Below, in pieces: positions 24,681 to 33,277 of a stretch of DNA of 43,813 bases (its first letter is position 1; every line of letters starts with the position of its first letter). Origin of the DNA: Phycisphaerales bacterium UBA7812 (GTDB lineage Bacteria > Planctomycetota > Phycisphaerae > Phycisphaerales > UBA1924). The notes beneath the pieces are model-generated. The model was given only the letters and a program-made list of their open reading frames with translations. It did not search any database and was not told the DNA's origin. A program made the position numbers and the translations under genes. The DNA is taken from contig DLBY01000179.1 in assembly GCA_002480345.1 (NCBI GenBank), positions 1-43,813 on the forward strand. The letters run 5' to 3'.

Positions 24681-25619
24681 ATGATCGGAACCGTCCAGAC
24701 ATTGATGACCGGGCTGATTGACTACGCGGGGCTCTTCCCGCCCGCGGGTCTCGGCATGAACGAGGCGGTCGCGAACTATGCGCGCGATCTCGGTGGGACC
24801 GACGCGTTCGCGCTGAGCAAGTTCATCTGCCCCGCGAGCAGGCTGGACGAACTGAGCGAGTCGGCGCGCGTGCTGCTGCCAGGCACCTACGCGACCAGCG
24901 GCTACCGGGAGATGGCGCTGCAGACCGACCCGTGGTCGATCTCGGTCGTGGGTGATCTGCCCTTGGACCAAACGCTCGACGCGATCGACGCGTTCAACTC
25001 GCGGCACGACACCGAGGAGAAGGGCCTCGCGAAGGTTCGGGCGCTCGAGATCCGCGGGAACGATGCCCAGACCATCGACGCGATGATCGAGGCGATCCCC
25101 GAGGATCTGCCGGCGTTCTTTGAATTGCCGCTCGATGTCGATTTCAGGGGCCTCGTCGCGACGCTCGCGGGGAACCCCGGGATCGGTGGGAAGGTCCGCT
25201 GCGGAGGGGTGAAACCCGAGATGATTCCGACGAGCGAGCGGGTCGCGGCGTTTATCGCCGCGTGCGCCGCGGCGGATGTGCCCTTCAAGGCGACCGCGGG
25301 GCTGCACCATCCCGTTCGGGCCGAGCAGGATCTGACCTACGAGAACGACGCGCCCCGGGCCGTCATGCACGGGTATCTGAATCTGTTCATCGGTGCATCG
25401 CTCGCGCGTGTGAAGCGTCTCGATCATTCGGCGCTTGAGGAGATTCTCAACGAGACCGATCCTGATGCGTTTACGCTCGAAGAAGACCGGGTCGCGTGGC
25501 GCGATGTCGCCATTGATCGGACCCAGTTCGCGCGCTGCCGAGAGTCGTTCTGCGTGGGGTACGGGTCGTGCTCGTTCACCGAACCGCTGCAGGATCTCCG
25601 CGTGCTCGGCCATCTCTAG
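24681..25619 (+). CDS. Conserved protein of unknown function
   Basis: A 312-residue soluble protein. The N-terminus GLIDYAGLFPPAGLGMNEAV and the segments KVRCGGVKPEMIPTSE, VPFKATAGLHHPVR and MHGYLNLFIGA look strongly constrained. I recall similar conserved hypothetical proteins from planctomycetes and other bacteria, with no assigned role. The alternating beta/alpha pattern with conserved Lys, Arg-Cys-Gly-Gly and His-His would suit a TIM-barrel enzyme acting on a carbonyl or phosphorylated substrate, which is inference only. The ATG at 24681 is chosen over GTG 24675 because TAGCAT lies exactly 6 nt upstream. It is a single gene followed by a short terminator. Confidence 0.85.
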   Translation: MIGTVQTLMTGLIDYAGLFPPAGLGMNEAVANYARDLGGTDAFALSKFICPASRLDELSESARVLLPGTYATSGYREMALQTDPWSISVVGDLPLDQTLDAIDAFNSRHDTEEKGLAKVRALEIRGNDAQTIDAMIEAIPEDLPAFFELPLDVDFRGLVATLAGNPGIGGKVRCGGVKPEMIPTSERVAAFIAACAAADVPFKATAGLHHPVRAEQDLTYENDAPRAVMHGYLNLFIGASLARVKRLDHSALEEILNETDPDAFTLEEDRVAWRDVAIDRTQFARCRESFCVGYGSCSFTEPLQDLRVLGHL

Positions 25620-25640
25620 ATCGGGCGTGCCCGGTTTTTT
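25620..25640 (+). terminator. Weak intrinsic terminator after the conserved unknown gene
   Basis: A short G+C stem (25622-25625 with 25630-25633, extendable by A-T and G-T pairs) with a CGTG loop and six Ts, starting right after the stop codon. Confidence 0.5.
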
Positions 25641-25742
25641 CGCGTTTCAGGCAAGAAATCGCGTGCGCCCGCGTTGTCCCCCTGCCCGCCTTCACCGGGA
25701 CGGTCGGGGTTCACATCTGCTGACAACGAGGAGGATCTGACG

Positions 25743-26909
25743 ATGGGCCACGCATCGACGATGTCCTGCGCACTCGCTTGCTTGACGACGCTGCTGTCCG
25801 GACCACTGGCGTTCGGGGAGCCGATCTGTCGGACGATCGATCCGCTGGTCACGGACCCCGAGATCAGCGAACTCGTGGGGTTCGACCTGCCGGCGATCCG
25901 CGACTTCGATCACACCGCGTGCATCGACCCATCGAGGGGCCTCCCATCCCGGCTCCTCGTCTTTCTGCCCGGGTCGGGCGGGCTTCCCAGCGACTACACG
26001 GAGGTCGTCCGCTTCGCGGCCGAGATCGGCTTCGCGAGTGTCGGCATCGCCTACCAGAGCACACCTTCGGTGCAGGAGTTGCTCTCGGCGCCGGTCGAGC
26101 CGCAGGAATCGGAACGGATCCGGCGCGAGCGGCTGTTCGGTGAGCCGCTCTCCGAACGCGTCGAGGTGACCCGTGCGGATTCGATCGAGAATCGTCTGTT
26201 CGCGCTTCTTGTCTGGCTCGCGGCCGAGCACCCAAGCGAGGGATGGGAGGCCTTCATCGATGCCGGCAACGAGCGTCCGGACTGGTCACGCATCGTCGTC
26301 GCGGGGCATTCGCAGGGTGCGGGGCACGCGGCGTATCTGACGCGGGACATCCGTCTCGCGGGTGCTGTCCTCTTTGCGGGCCCGGGGGACAACATCCCGG
26401 GGTTCGGGCCCGCGCCGTGGCTCTCCCGTCCGCCGGTGACGCCCAATCGGCGCACCGCGGCGTTCATCCACCTCGATGATCCGATCACGCCGGGTTCTCT
26501 TGATCGTCAGCGGTTGCTGGGGCTTGATGCGTTCGGCCCGGTCGATCTCGCGGACGCCCGGCCGCCCGCGGCGATGACGAGCCACATGCTGACCTCCGCC
26601 CGTCCGGTGCCATTGCAAGATGCGCACGGGGCGCCGGTCGTGGATTTCCGTTTGCCGCGCGACGCGGGCGGAGAGAATGTTTACGAATCGGTCTGGTATT
26701 ACCTGCTGCAGACCGCCCGACCCGGGTCGTGCGCCGCGGACCTCGCACCGCCCTTCGGCGTGCTCGACCTCGCGGATATCAACGCGTTCACCAACGGCTT
26801 TGTCGATCGGAGTCCGGCCTCGGACATCGGGGAGCCGTTCGGCGTCTTCGACCTCGCGGATGTCCTGGGATTCATCGCTTCCTTCGAAGCGGGGTGCGGC
26901 AACCTCTGA
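25743..26909 (+). CDS. Secreted alpha/beta hydrolase with GC-type dockerin tail
   Basis: A 388-residue protein with a signal peptide (about 1-25). The hydrolase domain shows LLVFLPGSGGLPSDY and the nucleophile elbow VVAGHSQGAGH (Ser190); candidate acid and base residues lie in HLDDPITPG and TSHML. It resembles the BPSS1187-like alpha/beta hydrolases, whose substrates are unknown. The tail is a dockerin-like pair (DLAPPFGVLDLADINAF and DIGEPFGVFDLADVLGF) after a Cys and ends GCGNL, three residues longer than the GCP end of the other tails. A strong GAGGAGGA Shine-Dalgarno fixes ATG 25743. It is probably an esterase displayed on the surface or in an extracellular assembly. Confidence 0.88.
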   Translation: MGHASTMSCALACLTTLLSGPLAFGEPICRTIDPLVTDPEISELVGFDLPAIRDFDHTACIDPSRGLPSRLLVFLPGSGGLPSDYTEVVRFAAEIGFASVGIAYQSTPSVQELLSAPVEPQESERIRRERLFGEPLSERVEVTRADSIENRLFALLVWLAAEHPSEGWEAFIDAGNERPDWSRIVVAGHSQGAGHAAYLTRDIRLAGAVLFAGPGDNIPGFGPAPWLSRPPVTPNRRTAAFIHLDDPITPGSLDRQRLLGLDAFGPVDLADARPPAAMTSHMLTSARPVPLQDAHGAPVVDFRLPRDAGGENVYESVWYYLLQTARPGSCAADLAPPFGVLDLADINAFTNGFVDRSPASDIGEPFGVFDLADVLGFIASFEAGCGNL

Positions 26910-26960
26910 TCGCAGGGCGCCGGAGGGCGATCGCCAACCCGACCATCCCTACCCTCCCCG

Positions 26961-28316
26961 ATGCCGCAATCGCCGCGTCAGGGAGGGTTCTTTTACGGCT
27001 GGGTGATGCTGGGCGTGGCCGTCCTCATGGCCGCCGCGACCATGCCCGGGCAGACGGTGCTCATGGCGCTGTTCAACGCCTCGATCCGCGAGTCGCTCGG
27101 ATTGTCGATCGAGCAGATCAGCGGTGCGTACACGATCGGGACGATCATCGCCTCGCTTCCGCTTCCCCTTGTCGGGCGGATCGCGGACCGGCTGGGGCTG
27201 CGCCGGACGATCGGGGGCGTGGTCGTGGGGTTCATCGGGGCGCTGCTGCTGCTGCGGGAGGCGAGCGGCATCGTCGCGTTGGGCGGTTGCTTCTTCCTGG
27301 TGCGCTTCCTGGGGCAGGGCTCGCTGGGCATGCTCGCGGGGCACACGATCGCGATGTGGTTCGAGCGGAAACTGGGGACCGCCCACTCTGTTCTCGCGGT
27401 TGGCGGGTTCGCCGCGGCGACCGCGATCACACCGATCCCGACCGCGGCGCTCATCGAATCAAGGGGCTGGCAGGCGACGCTCGGGGTCTGGGCGGTCGCG
27501 GTGGGGGTGCTCACGATCCCCGCCCTGCTCTTCGTCTTCCGCAACAAGCCCGAGGACATCGGGCAGCACCTCGACGGCGACCCCGTCGAGCACGAGTCGC
27601 ACGATGTGCTCCACGGGGGCCAACCCCCACCCGGTGATCCCGCGTTCGGCGTGAAGCAGGCGATGCGCACCCGGGCCTTCTGGATCCTCTCGATCAACAT
27701 GCTGATGAGCGGGCTCGTGGGCACGGCCCTGCTTTTCCATATGCAGACGATGCTCCAGCAGGCCGGGCTCGAGGGGACCGAGAAGCAGGCCGCGTTCGCG
27801 ATCCAGCCCTGGCCGCTCGCGTTCGGCGGCGCGATGCTCGTGGTTGGATGGCTCGCGGACCGGTTCAGCCCCGCGCGGATCTTGCCCGTCGCGCTCGTCT
27901 TCCAGGCGGGCGCGATCCTGGTCTGTCTCGCGGCGACACGCGGGATGGTCGGGCAGGACGCGGTCCTCCCGTTGATGGCGATCGGGATGGGCGTGTACGG
28001 CGTGAGCCAGGCGACGGTCGTCGGGGTGTCGAACCCGACCATCGCCCGCTACTTCGGGCGCACCCACCACGGCGCGATCCGCGGGGTGATCTCGACGGCG
28101 GTCGTGATGGGGACCGCGGGCGGGCCCTGGCTCTTCGCCCGCGGGTACGCCTCTGCTGGGAGAGACTTCGGGCCCGTCATGCTGGTGTTCGCGTGTCTCG
28201 CGATCCCGCTGGGGATCTCTGCGGCGATGCTGCGCAGGCCTGCGCCCCCGCGTGAGAGGGATCTGACGCGGGACTGGATCACCGATGAGCCCGATCCGCC
28301 CGGGACTTCGCTGTAG
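26961..28316 (+). CDS. Major facilitator superfamily transporter
   Basis: A 451-residue protein with twelve predicted membrane helices in two halves. The helix 2-3 loop carries GRIADRLGLRRTIGG, the MFS signature, repeated in the second half as GWLADRFSPARILP. The hydrophilic central loop (about 195-230) and overall form are like oxalate/formate antiporter-type or monocarboxylate-type carriers, but the substrate cannot be read from sequence. No Shine-Dalgarno is present; TACCCT lies 5 nt before the ATG. The fumarylacetoacetase gene follows after 54 nt, so transport of an aromatic-acid or carboxylate product is conceivable. Confidence 0.88.
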   Translation: MPQSPRQGGFFYGWVMLGVAVLMAAATMPGQTVLMALFNASIRESLGLSIEQISGAYTIGTIIASLPLPLVGRIADRLGLRRTIGGVVVGFIGALLLLREASGIVALGGCFFLVRFLGQGSLGMLAGHTIAMWFERKLGTAHSVLAVGGFAAATAITPIPTAALIESRGWQATLGVWAVAVGVLTIPALLFVFRNKPEDIGQHLDGDPVEHESHDVLHGGQPPPGDPAFGVKQAMRTRAFWILSINMLMSGLVGTALLFHMQTMLQQAGLEGTEKQAAFAIQPWPLAFGGAMLVVGWLADRFSPARILPVALVFQAGAILVCLAATRGMVGQDAVLPLMAIGMGVYGVSQATVVGVSNPTIARYFGRTHHGAIRGVISTAVVMGTAGGPWLFARGYASAGRDFGPVMLVFACLAIPLGISAAMLRRPAPPRERDLTRDWITDEPDPPGTSL

Positions 28317-28370
28317 TGGCGGCACCGCCGTAGACTGTCCGTCCCGAATGCCCGAATGGGAAGGACGACC

Positions 28371-29774
28371 ATGCCCTACGAAATCGACGAGACGCACGAC
28401 CCGAGCCTCGAGTCCTGGGTCGAGAGCGCGAACGACCCGGAGACGGATTTTCCGATTCAGAATCTGCCGCTCTCCCTCTGGGAGATGACGAACCTGTCAT
28501 CACAGGGCACTCACATTCTCGTCCCGATCGGGGATTCGTTCCTCGACCTCGATGAGCTCGTTGAACACGACCTGCTCGATCGGTCGCTCTATCCAACATT
28601 TCACTACGACGACTTCGATGATGCCTCCAAGTCGCTCGCTGCCGTCATGCGATCTTCGCCCGAGACTCGACGCCGGCTTCGTGAACGGATTTCCGATCTG
28701 CTCACAGGCAAAGATCCCTCGCTTCGAGATAACCCCGAGGCGAGAGAAGAGTGCCTGTTGGATGGAGATGATGTCCACGAAGACGCGATGCCGGAGACCC
28801 ACAGCATCGGCGACTACACCGACTTCTACGCCTCCGTCCACCACGCCACCAATGTCGGCTCCATGTTCCGCCCCGACAACCCGCTGCTCCCCAACTACAA
28901 ATGGATCCCCGTCGGCTACCACGGCCGGGCGTCGTCGGTCGTCCCCAGCGGCACGCCGATCGTCCGCCCCAAGGGCCAGACCGCCCCGGCAGAAGACGGC
29001 GGCGCCCCCGGGTTCGGCCCCTGCAAACTGCTCGATTATGAGCTTGAGATGGGCGTCGTCGTCGGGCGCGGTAACGACCTGGGCGAGCCCATCTCCATCG
29101 CCGACGCCGAGGACCACATCCTCGGGCTCTGCCTGCTCAACGACTGGTCGGCCCGCGACATGCAGAAGTGGGAGTATGTCCCGCTCGGGCCGTTCCTTGC
29201 GAAGAACTTCGCGACGACCGTCAGCCCCTACATCGTGACGATGGAGGCGCTCGCGCCGTTCCGCAGCCCGCGATACGAACGGCCAGACGGCGACCCCGCC
29301 CCGCTGCCCCACCTCGACAGCGACCACGACCGTGACGCCGGGGCCCTCGACATCACGCTCGAGGTCTTCATCGCCACCAAGCAGATGCGCGACAAGGGGA
29401 TCGCCCCACACCGCCTGAGCAAGGGCAACTTCAAGGACATGTACTGGACCGTCGCCCAGATGCTCACGCACCACTCTTCGAACGGGTGCAACATGCAGCC
29501 GGGCGACCTGCTCGGATCGGGGACCGTCTCCGGCCCGACGCGCGATGCCCGCGGCTGTCTGCTCGAGCTTACCTGGGACGGCGACCCGTTTGCCAACCCG
29601 CCCGTCAAGGCGACGGGGGCCGACCGCACGCCGATCGACCTGCCGAGCGGCGAGCAGCGCAAGTTCCTCGAGGACGGCGACGAGATCATCCTCAAGGGCT
29701 ATTGCGAGCGCGAGGGCTTCCGGCGCATCGGGTTTGGCGAGTGCCGCGGGATCATCCAGCCCGCGAAGGGGTGA
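28371..29774 (+). CDS. fahA: Fumarylacetoacetase
   Basis: A 467-residue homologue of fumarylacetoacetate hydrolase, which splits fumarylacetoacetate into fumarate and acetoacetate in the last step of tyrosine/homogentisate breakdown. The N-terminal SH3-like domain begins DFPIQNLPLSLWE. The catalytic site is complete by motif: Asp151 and His158 in DFYASVHHATNVGSMFRP, Glu224 and Glu226 in YELEMG, Asp258 in NDWSARDMQKWEYVPLGPF. ATG 28371 with GGAAGG upstream is preferred over ATG 28356. Codon choice shifts near 28795: the first third uses many A/T-ending codons, the rest almost only G/C. The pseudouridine synthase gene starts 3 nt after the stop. No other tyrosine-pathway gene is in view. Confidence 0.95.
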   Translation: MPYEIDETHDPSLESWVESANDPETDFPIQNLPLSLWEMTNLSSQGTHILVPIGDSFLDLDELVEHDLLDRSLYPTFHYDDFDDASKSLAAVMRSSPETRRRLRERISDLLTGKDPSLRDNPEAREECLLDGDDVHEDAMPETHSIGDYTDFYASVHHATNVGSMFRPDNPLLPNYKWIPVGYHGRASSVVPSGTPIVRPKGQTAPAEDGGAPGFGPCKLLDYELEMGVVVGRGNDLGEPISIADAEDHILGLCLLNDWSARDMQKWEYVPLGPFLAKNFATTVSPYIVTMEALAPFRSPRYERPDGDPAPLPHLDSDHDRDAGALDITLEVFIATKQMRDKGIAPHRLSKGNFKDMYWTVAQMLTHHSSNGCNMQPGDLLGSGTVSGPTRDARGCLLELTWDGDPFANPPVKATGADRTPIDLPSGEQRKFLEDGDEIILKGYCEREGFRRIGFGECRGIIQPAKG

Positions 29775-29777
29775 TGC

Positions 29778-30575
29778 GTGGCGGAGCTTTCCGAGAACAG
29801 CGAGGGCGGCGTGCCGGTGCGTGCGCACACGCCCCCGACGCCCGGTCTGGACATCACCGTCGTCCATGAAGACGAGCGGTTCGTCGTCGTCTCCAAGCCC
29901 GCGGGGATGCTGAGCGTCCCGGGCCGCGGCGAGGACAAGCAGGACTGCGCCCGCGTCCGCGTGAAAGAACGCTTCCCCGACGCGACGGGGTCGATGACCT
30001 GCCACCGCCTCGACATGGACACCTCGGGATTGCTCGTCATGGGCCTCGACAAGGAGGCCCACCGCAAGCTCTCGGGACAGTTCGAAAAGCGCCGGGTCCG
30101 GAAGTGGTACACCGCCTTGTGCGCGGGCCGCCTGCCCGCCGAGCCTCTGCCGGGAGAGACCGAGGGCGACGAGCGGCGGGGCGTGGTCGAGTTGCCTCAG
30201 TGCGTGGACTGGCCGAACCGTCCGCTGCAGAAGGTGGATGCGGTGAACGGCAAGCCCGGGAAGACGACCTGGATCCTCAGCGGGGAGGAAGACTGGACGA
30301 CGCCCGACGGGCGCACGATCGAGGCGAGCCGATTCGAGCTGCGCCCGGTCACCGGGCGGACGCATCAGCTCCGCATCCACTGCGCCCACGACCGCGTCCG
30401 CTCCGACGAGGGGCACGCCGGAGAGCCGGGCGGGCTCGGCCTCCCGATCATCGGGGACCGCCTCTACGGCGACGAAACGCTCGCACCGCGGCTGTTGCTC
30501 CACGCGGAGCGTCTCGGTTTCTGGCACCCGTTCAACGGGGAGTGGATGAAGTTCGAGGATCCTGCGCCGTTCTAG
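29778..30575 (+). CDS. RluA-family pseudouridine synthase
   Basis: A 265-residue enzyme that isomerises uridine in RNA. The catalytic motif is CHRLDMDTSGLLV with Asp79 as the catalytic aspartate; the second signature is PVTGRTHQLRIH, and a third block is IIGDRLYGDE. No S4 domain is present, so it is of the short RluA/TruC kind, modifying rRNA or tRNA; the exact target is unknown. About 40 extra residues sit in the middle (LPGETEGDERRGVVELPQ and following). The GTG start is 3 nt after the fahA stop, so translation is probably coupled. It converges with the DinB-like gene. Confidence 0.93.
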   Translation: MAELSENSEGGVPVRAHTPPTPGLDITVVHEDERFVVVSKPAGMLSVPGRGEDKQDCARVRVKERFPDATGSMTCHRLDMDTSGLLVMGLDKEAHRKLSGQFEKRRVRKWYTALCAGRLPAEPLPGETEGDERRGVVELPQCVDWPNRPLQKVDAVNGKPGKTTWILSGEEDWTTPDGRTIEASRFELRPVTGRTHQLRIHCAHDRVRSDEGHAGEPGGLGLPIIGDRLYGDETLAPRLLLHAERLGFWHPFNGEWMKFEDPAPF

Positions 30576-30593
30576 CGTAAGGTAGATCGGGGA

Positions 30594-31133
30594 TTAGTCC
30601 GCAACTCGCGGCATGTACATCAGCGTGTTAAAGTCGATCTCGCCGGTAGAAATCCCGGAACGCTTCAGCATGTGGAGCACCTGGGCACGATGATGGATTT
30701 CATGCATGATGAGCTGCACAAAGATGTCGGCCGGTGAGGCACGGTATTCATGCAGGTTCCCGTCGAAAACGGTCGACACGAGTAGGGGTGTGTTCCAACC
30801 GTCATCGCCTCCTGCCCAGGAACGCGAGATGTCCTCACGCGTTTCTCTTTGTTGCGACATCCAGCGTGCATGGAGATCGGCGAATCCGAGCGAAGAGGCC
30901 GTCGATACTTCCGGGTCGTGCTCATGCGGCAAGTCGCCTAGGGGAGCTGTCCGGCCGCGGATCCGCTGCATGTAGAGCCACTCCGCGGCCATCATGTGAT
31001 GCAGCGTTCTGGCTGGGCTCCCCAAGCCGATCGGATGTTCTGTCCGGTATCCCTCGTCAGAGAGTTCGCCTGTCCAACGCAGGACATAGCTTCTTGAGCG
31101 GATGAGATAGTCATAGATGCGAATCGGGTCCAT
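30594..31133 (-). CDS. DinB-family protein
   Basis: A 179-residue four-helix-bundle protein of the DinB/YfiT-like superfamily. The metal-site histidines are visible in ARTLHHMMAAEWLYM and in MHEIHHRAQVLHML. Members include thiol-dependent transferases (bacillithiol or mycothiol); many, like this one, have no known substrate. ATG 31133 is preferred because the conserved MDPIRIYDYLIRSR starts there; the longer in-frame start at 31199 adds 22 non-conserved residues. Base composition is visibly less G+C-rich than the neighbours, hinting at a different history. There is no Shine-Dalgarno. Confidence 0.85.
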   Translation of the reverse strand: MDPIRIYDYLIRSRSYVLRWTGELSDEGYRTEHPIGLGSPARTLHHMMAAEWLYMQRIRGRTAPLGDLPHEHDPEVSTASSLGFADLHARWMSQQRETREDISRSWAGGDDGWNTPLLVSTVFDGNLHEYRASPADIFVQLIMHEIHHRAQVLHMLKRSGISTGEIDFNTLMYMPRVAD

Positions 31134-31232
31134 GTGTCTCTCGGTTCGGATCGCACCATTGACGCGATCGGGAATGGGGACTCTCAGTGATTCTCGCACC
31201 GGACCGTCAAGAATGTGTTGCTACTCCTAGCT

Positions 31233-31763
31233 CTAGACCGTCCGGATTGGCGGCGCCTGCTCGGTCGAGAGTTCGGCAACCACGAGAATCTGCCCAATCT
31301 GGGCGGCGTCGAGCTCATCGAAGCAGCCGCGCTCGAAGCTGTCGGCATCGAGCACACTCCAGGCGTCGCCGTTCTCGTCGAGGCACGGGATCACCAGTTC
31401 CGAGAGGTCGCGCGGGTCGCAGGCGACATATCCCTCGCCGAGTTGCGCGACATCGGTGACGACGAGCGTGGTCTTCTCGGTGAACGCCTGGCCGCACGCG
31501 CCGTGCATCCCGATGGGGCTGCACGCCGGCTTATCGCGGTGGGGGCCCAGCAGCATGGCCGAGCCGGGCTCGACGGCGTGGTCGTTGCCCTCGCGTGCGA
31601 TTTCGTAGAACCCGATCCACGAGACGCCACGGGGGGAGAGGGCGTCCCAGAGGGCGTCCGCGATCGTGCGCATGCGGTCGGCCCGTGAGCCTGTCGTGTT
31701 CTGTGCGCATGAGACGAGCCCCGCGAAGATCTCGTCGGGGCTGTCGCCTGGTTGCCAGTTCAT
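31233..31763 (-). CDS. GAF-domain protein, free methionine-(R)-sulfoxide reductase-like
   Basis: A 176-residue single GAF domain of the fRMsr type, which reduces free methionine-R-sulfoxide. Three cysteines in the family positions are present: Cys81 and Cys90 in ACSPIGMHGACGQAF and Cys115 in YVACDPRD; SWIGFYE, SELVIPCLDENG and VLDADSF also match. The Cys81-Cys90 spacing is one residue shorter than in the E. coli enzyme. The gene starts 10 nt after the rpsR stop on the same strand, so the two form a likely operon. It has no Shine-Dalgarno of its own. A role in oxidant repair is inferred from family. Confidence 0.85.
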   Translation of the reverse strand: MNWQPGDSPDEIFAGLVSCAQNTTGSRADRMRTIADALWDALSPRGVSWIGFYEIAREGNDHAVEPGSAMLLGPHRDKPACSPIGMHGACGQAFTEKTTLVVTDVAQLGEGYVACDPRDLSELVIPCLDENGDAWSVLDADSFERGCFDELDAAQIGQILVVAELSTEQAPPIRTV

Positions 31764-31773
31764 GGCTTTGAGA

Positions 31774-32016
31774 TCAGAGCGTCGCGGAGGTGAAGGGGAG
31801 CAGACCCATGTAGCGGGCACGCTTGACCGCCTGGGCGATCAGCTTCTGCTGGCGGGCGGTGGTGTTGAGGCGCTTGCGGCCGTAGATCTTGCCGTTGGGG
31901 GTCATCATCCGGCGGAGCTCCTCGACATCCTTCCAATCGACATACTCGATGCCGTTTTCGGCGGTCTTGATGATCTGGGGCTTGCCGCTGGACGCGAATC
32001 GGTTGAATCGGCTCAT
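31774..32016 (-). CDS. rpsR: 30S ribosomal protein bS18
   Basis: An 80-residue protein with the conserved bS18 core: YVDWKDVEELRRMMTPNGKI, YGRKRLNTTARQQKL and AVKRARYMGLLPFT. It belongs to the small-subunit platform and binds with bS6. A GGAG sits 7-8 nt before the ATG. In many bacteria rpsR lies with rpsF, ssb and rplI; here none of them is present and a GAF/fRMsr-like gene follows instead. The N-terminal zinc-type cysteines of some bS18 forms are absent, so it is the zinc-independent form. Confidence 0.97.
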   Translation of the reverse strand: MSRFNRFASSGKPQIIKTAENGIEYVDWKDVEELRRMMTPNGKIYGRKRLNTTARQQKLIAQAVKRARYMGLLPFTSATL

Positions 32017-32112
32017 CGTGGTCTCCGTCGTGGGCTGATCGGCCCGGGGTGATTCCCGGGCGACGGGTTGGTCTTTGTGCGGGCATGTTGCCCGTCGAGG
32101 ACAGCGGGTTTT

Positions 32113-32655
32113 CTAGGCGTCTTTCTCGCTGGATTCCACTTCGTCGGACGCGAAGCAGGCCGGGTTTCGTGCCCGGTCGATGGAGAGGCGTCCGCCCCCC
32201 CTCCAGGCGAGCAGCAGCGTGAGGAGAAGGAGGCCGGCATTGCGGCCGAGGTGGCAGAGGCCGACAGCGCCCGAGCAGAGGAACTCCTGCTCCCCGAAAC
32301 AGGCACACTCGGTCTCGATTTTGCGCACGATCAGGCTCGCGAGGCCCGCGGTGAATGCGGCGAGCATGAGCGCAAGCAGCGTCGCGGCGCCGCGGGTCCA
32401 GAATCCGAGAACGAGCAGAACCGCGATGATGAGTTCCGCCCAGGGGATGCCGAAGGCGAACCCGGTGAGCAGGTGGGCGTGTTCCGCGGGGTCGAGGATC
32501 TGGAAGGCCTTGATCGCGAACGCGAACGACTGAGGATCCATGATCTTCAGGACCGCCGCATAGCCGAAAAGGGCTGCGAGCCCGAGGCGGAGGGGGAGGA
32601 GCACCAAGATCGACTCGGCCCACCCCGGGCCCCTGGAGGGGATCTCGCCTGGCAT
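32113..32655 (-). CDS. MauE/DoxX-like membrane protein
   Basis: A 180-residue protein with four predicted membrane helices. LRLGLAALFGYAAVLKIMDP near the start and the cluster ECACFGEQEFLCSGAVGLCH (Cys117, 119, 127, 134) before the last helix are typical of MauE-like DoxX proteins, thought to pass electrons or disulfides across the membrane. The ATG follows the rhodanese stop after a single base (TGAcATG), so translation is coupled. It is the last gene of the DUF1573-rhodanese-MauE operon. The partner and substrate are not known. Confidence 0.85.
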   Translation of the reverse strand: MPGEIPSRGPGWAESILVLLPLRLGLAALFGYAAVLKIMDPQSFAFAIKAFQILDPAEHAHLLTGFAFGIPWAELIIAVLLVLGFWTRGAATLLALMLAAFTAGLASLIVRKIETECACFGEQEFLCSGAVGLCHLGRNAGLLLLTLLLAWRGGGRLSIDRARNPACFASDEVESSEKDA

Positions 32656-32656
32656 G

Positions 32657-33277
32657 TCAGGGGCCCTCCGTGGGGAGACCCGCGGCGGCCCACTCGTCGA
32701 AACCGGCGGCCATGATCGCGATGTTGGCATAGCCGGCGGCCTCAAGCAAGATCGCTGTGTCCTCGCTCGCCTGACAGTCCCCGCCTGTGCAATAGATGAC
32801 GATGAGGTCGTTCGCCTCCGGGGGCGAGAAGGACATGAGTTCGTCGAGGCCCTCACCGCTGCTGACATGGGTGTGGGCCATGAAGAGCGCACCGGCGATG
32901 TGCCCCTCGTCGAAGTCGTCGCGGAGGCGCGCGTCGAGGAACCAGATCGGCTCGCCCATCATCGCCCGCTCGTGAAGCTGAGCGGCGATTTCGAGCGGGA
33001 TCTTCCCGTCTCCTGCCTGATCCGCGACCTGCGGGTCAACAGGATCGGCCGCGTCTTCGACCGTGTCTGCCTCGGTGCTCGCCTGCTCTGGGGAGGGCTC
33101 AGGCGCCGAGGGATCCGCGGGATCGGCGTCGGTTTGGTCGCCCGGATCACCCGGGAGCGTGAAGCCGCGCGACTGGCGGTCGACGCGGATGGGCTCGAAC
33201 AGCGAGTGGACGGCGCCGCACGCGGTGGCGAGGCCGATGATCGCGAGGACTTGGACGGGGATCGCCTGCTTACCCAC
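32657..33277 (-). CDS. Membrane-anchored rhodanese-domain protein
   Basis: A 206-residue protein starting at GTG. An N-terminal hydrophobic segment (about 6-23) is followed by a long acidic, proline-rich linker (about 40-90) and a rhodanese domain (about 93-206) with WFLDARLRDDFDEGHIAGA. The active loop reads YCTGGDC: Cys163 is the expected sulfur-carrying residue, and Cys168 replaces the usual basic residue, giving a C-x4-C pair that could form a disulfide. A role in sulfur or thiol transfer outside the membrane is likely by family and context. The GTG overlaps the end of the DUF1573 gene by 8 nt. Confidence 0.85.
   Translation of the reverse strand: MGKQAIPVQVLAIIGLATACGAVHSLFEPIRVDRQSRGFTLPGDPGDQTDADPADPSAPEPSPEQASTEADTVEDAADPVDPQVADQAGDGKIPLEIAAQLHERAMMGEPIWFLDARLRDDFDEGHIAGALFMAHTHVSSGEGLDELMSFSPPEANDLIVIYCTGGDCQASEDTAILLEAAGYANIAIMAAGFDEWAAAGLPTEGP

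Noticed and set aside
28500..30527. A 675-codon minus-strand open frame
   Set aside because: It is the antisense shadow of fahA and the pseudouridine synthase gene, both of which have complete catalytic motifs.
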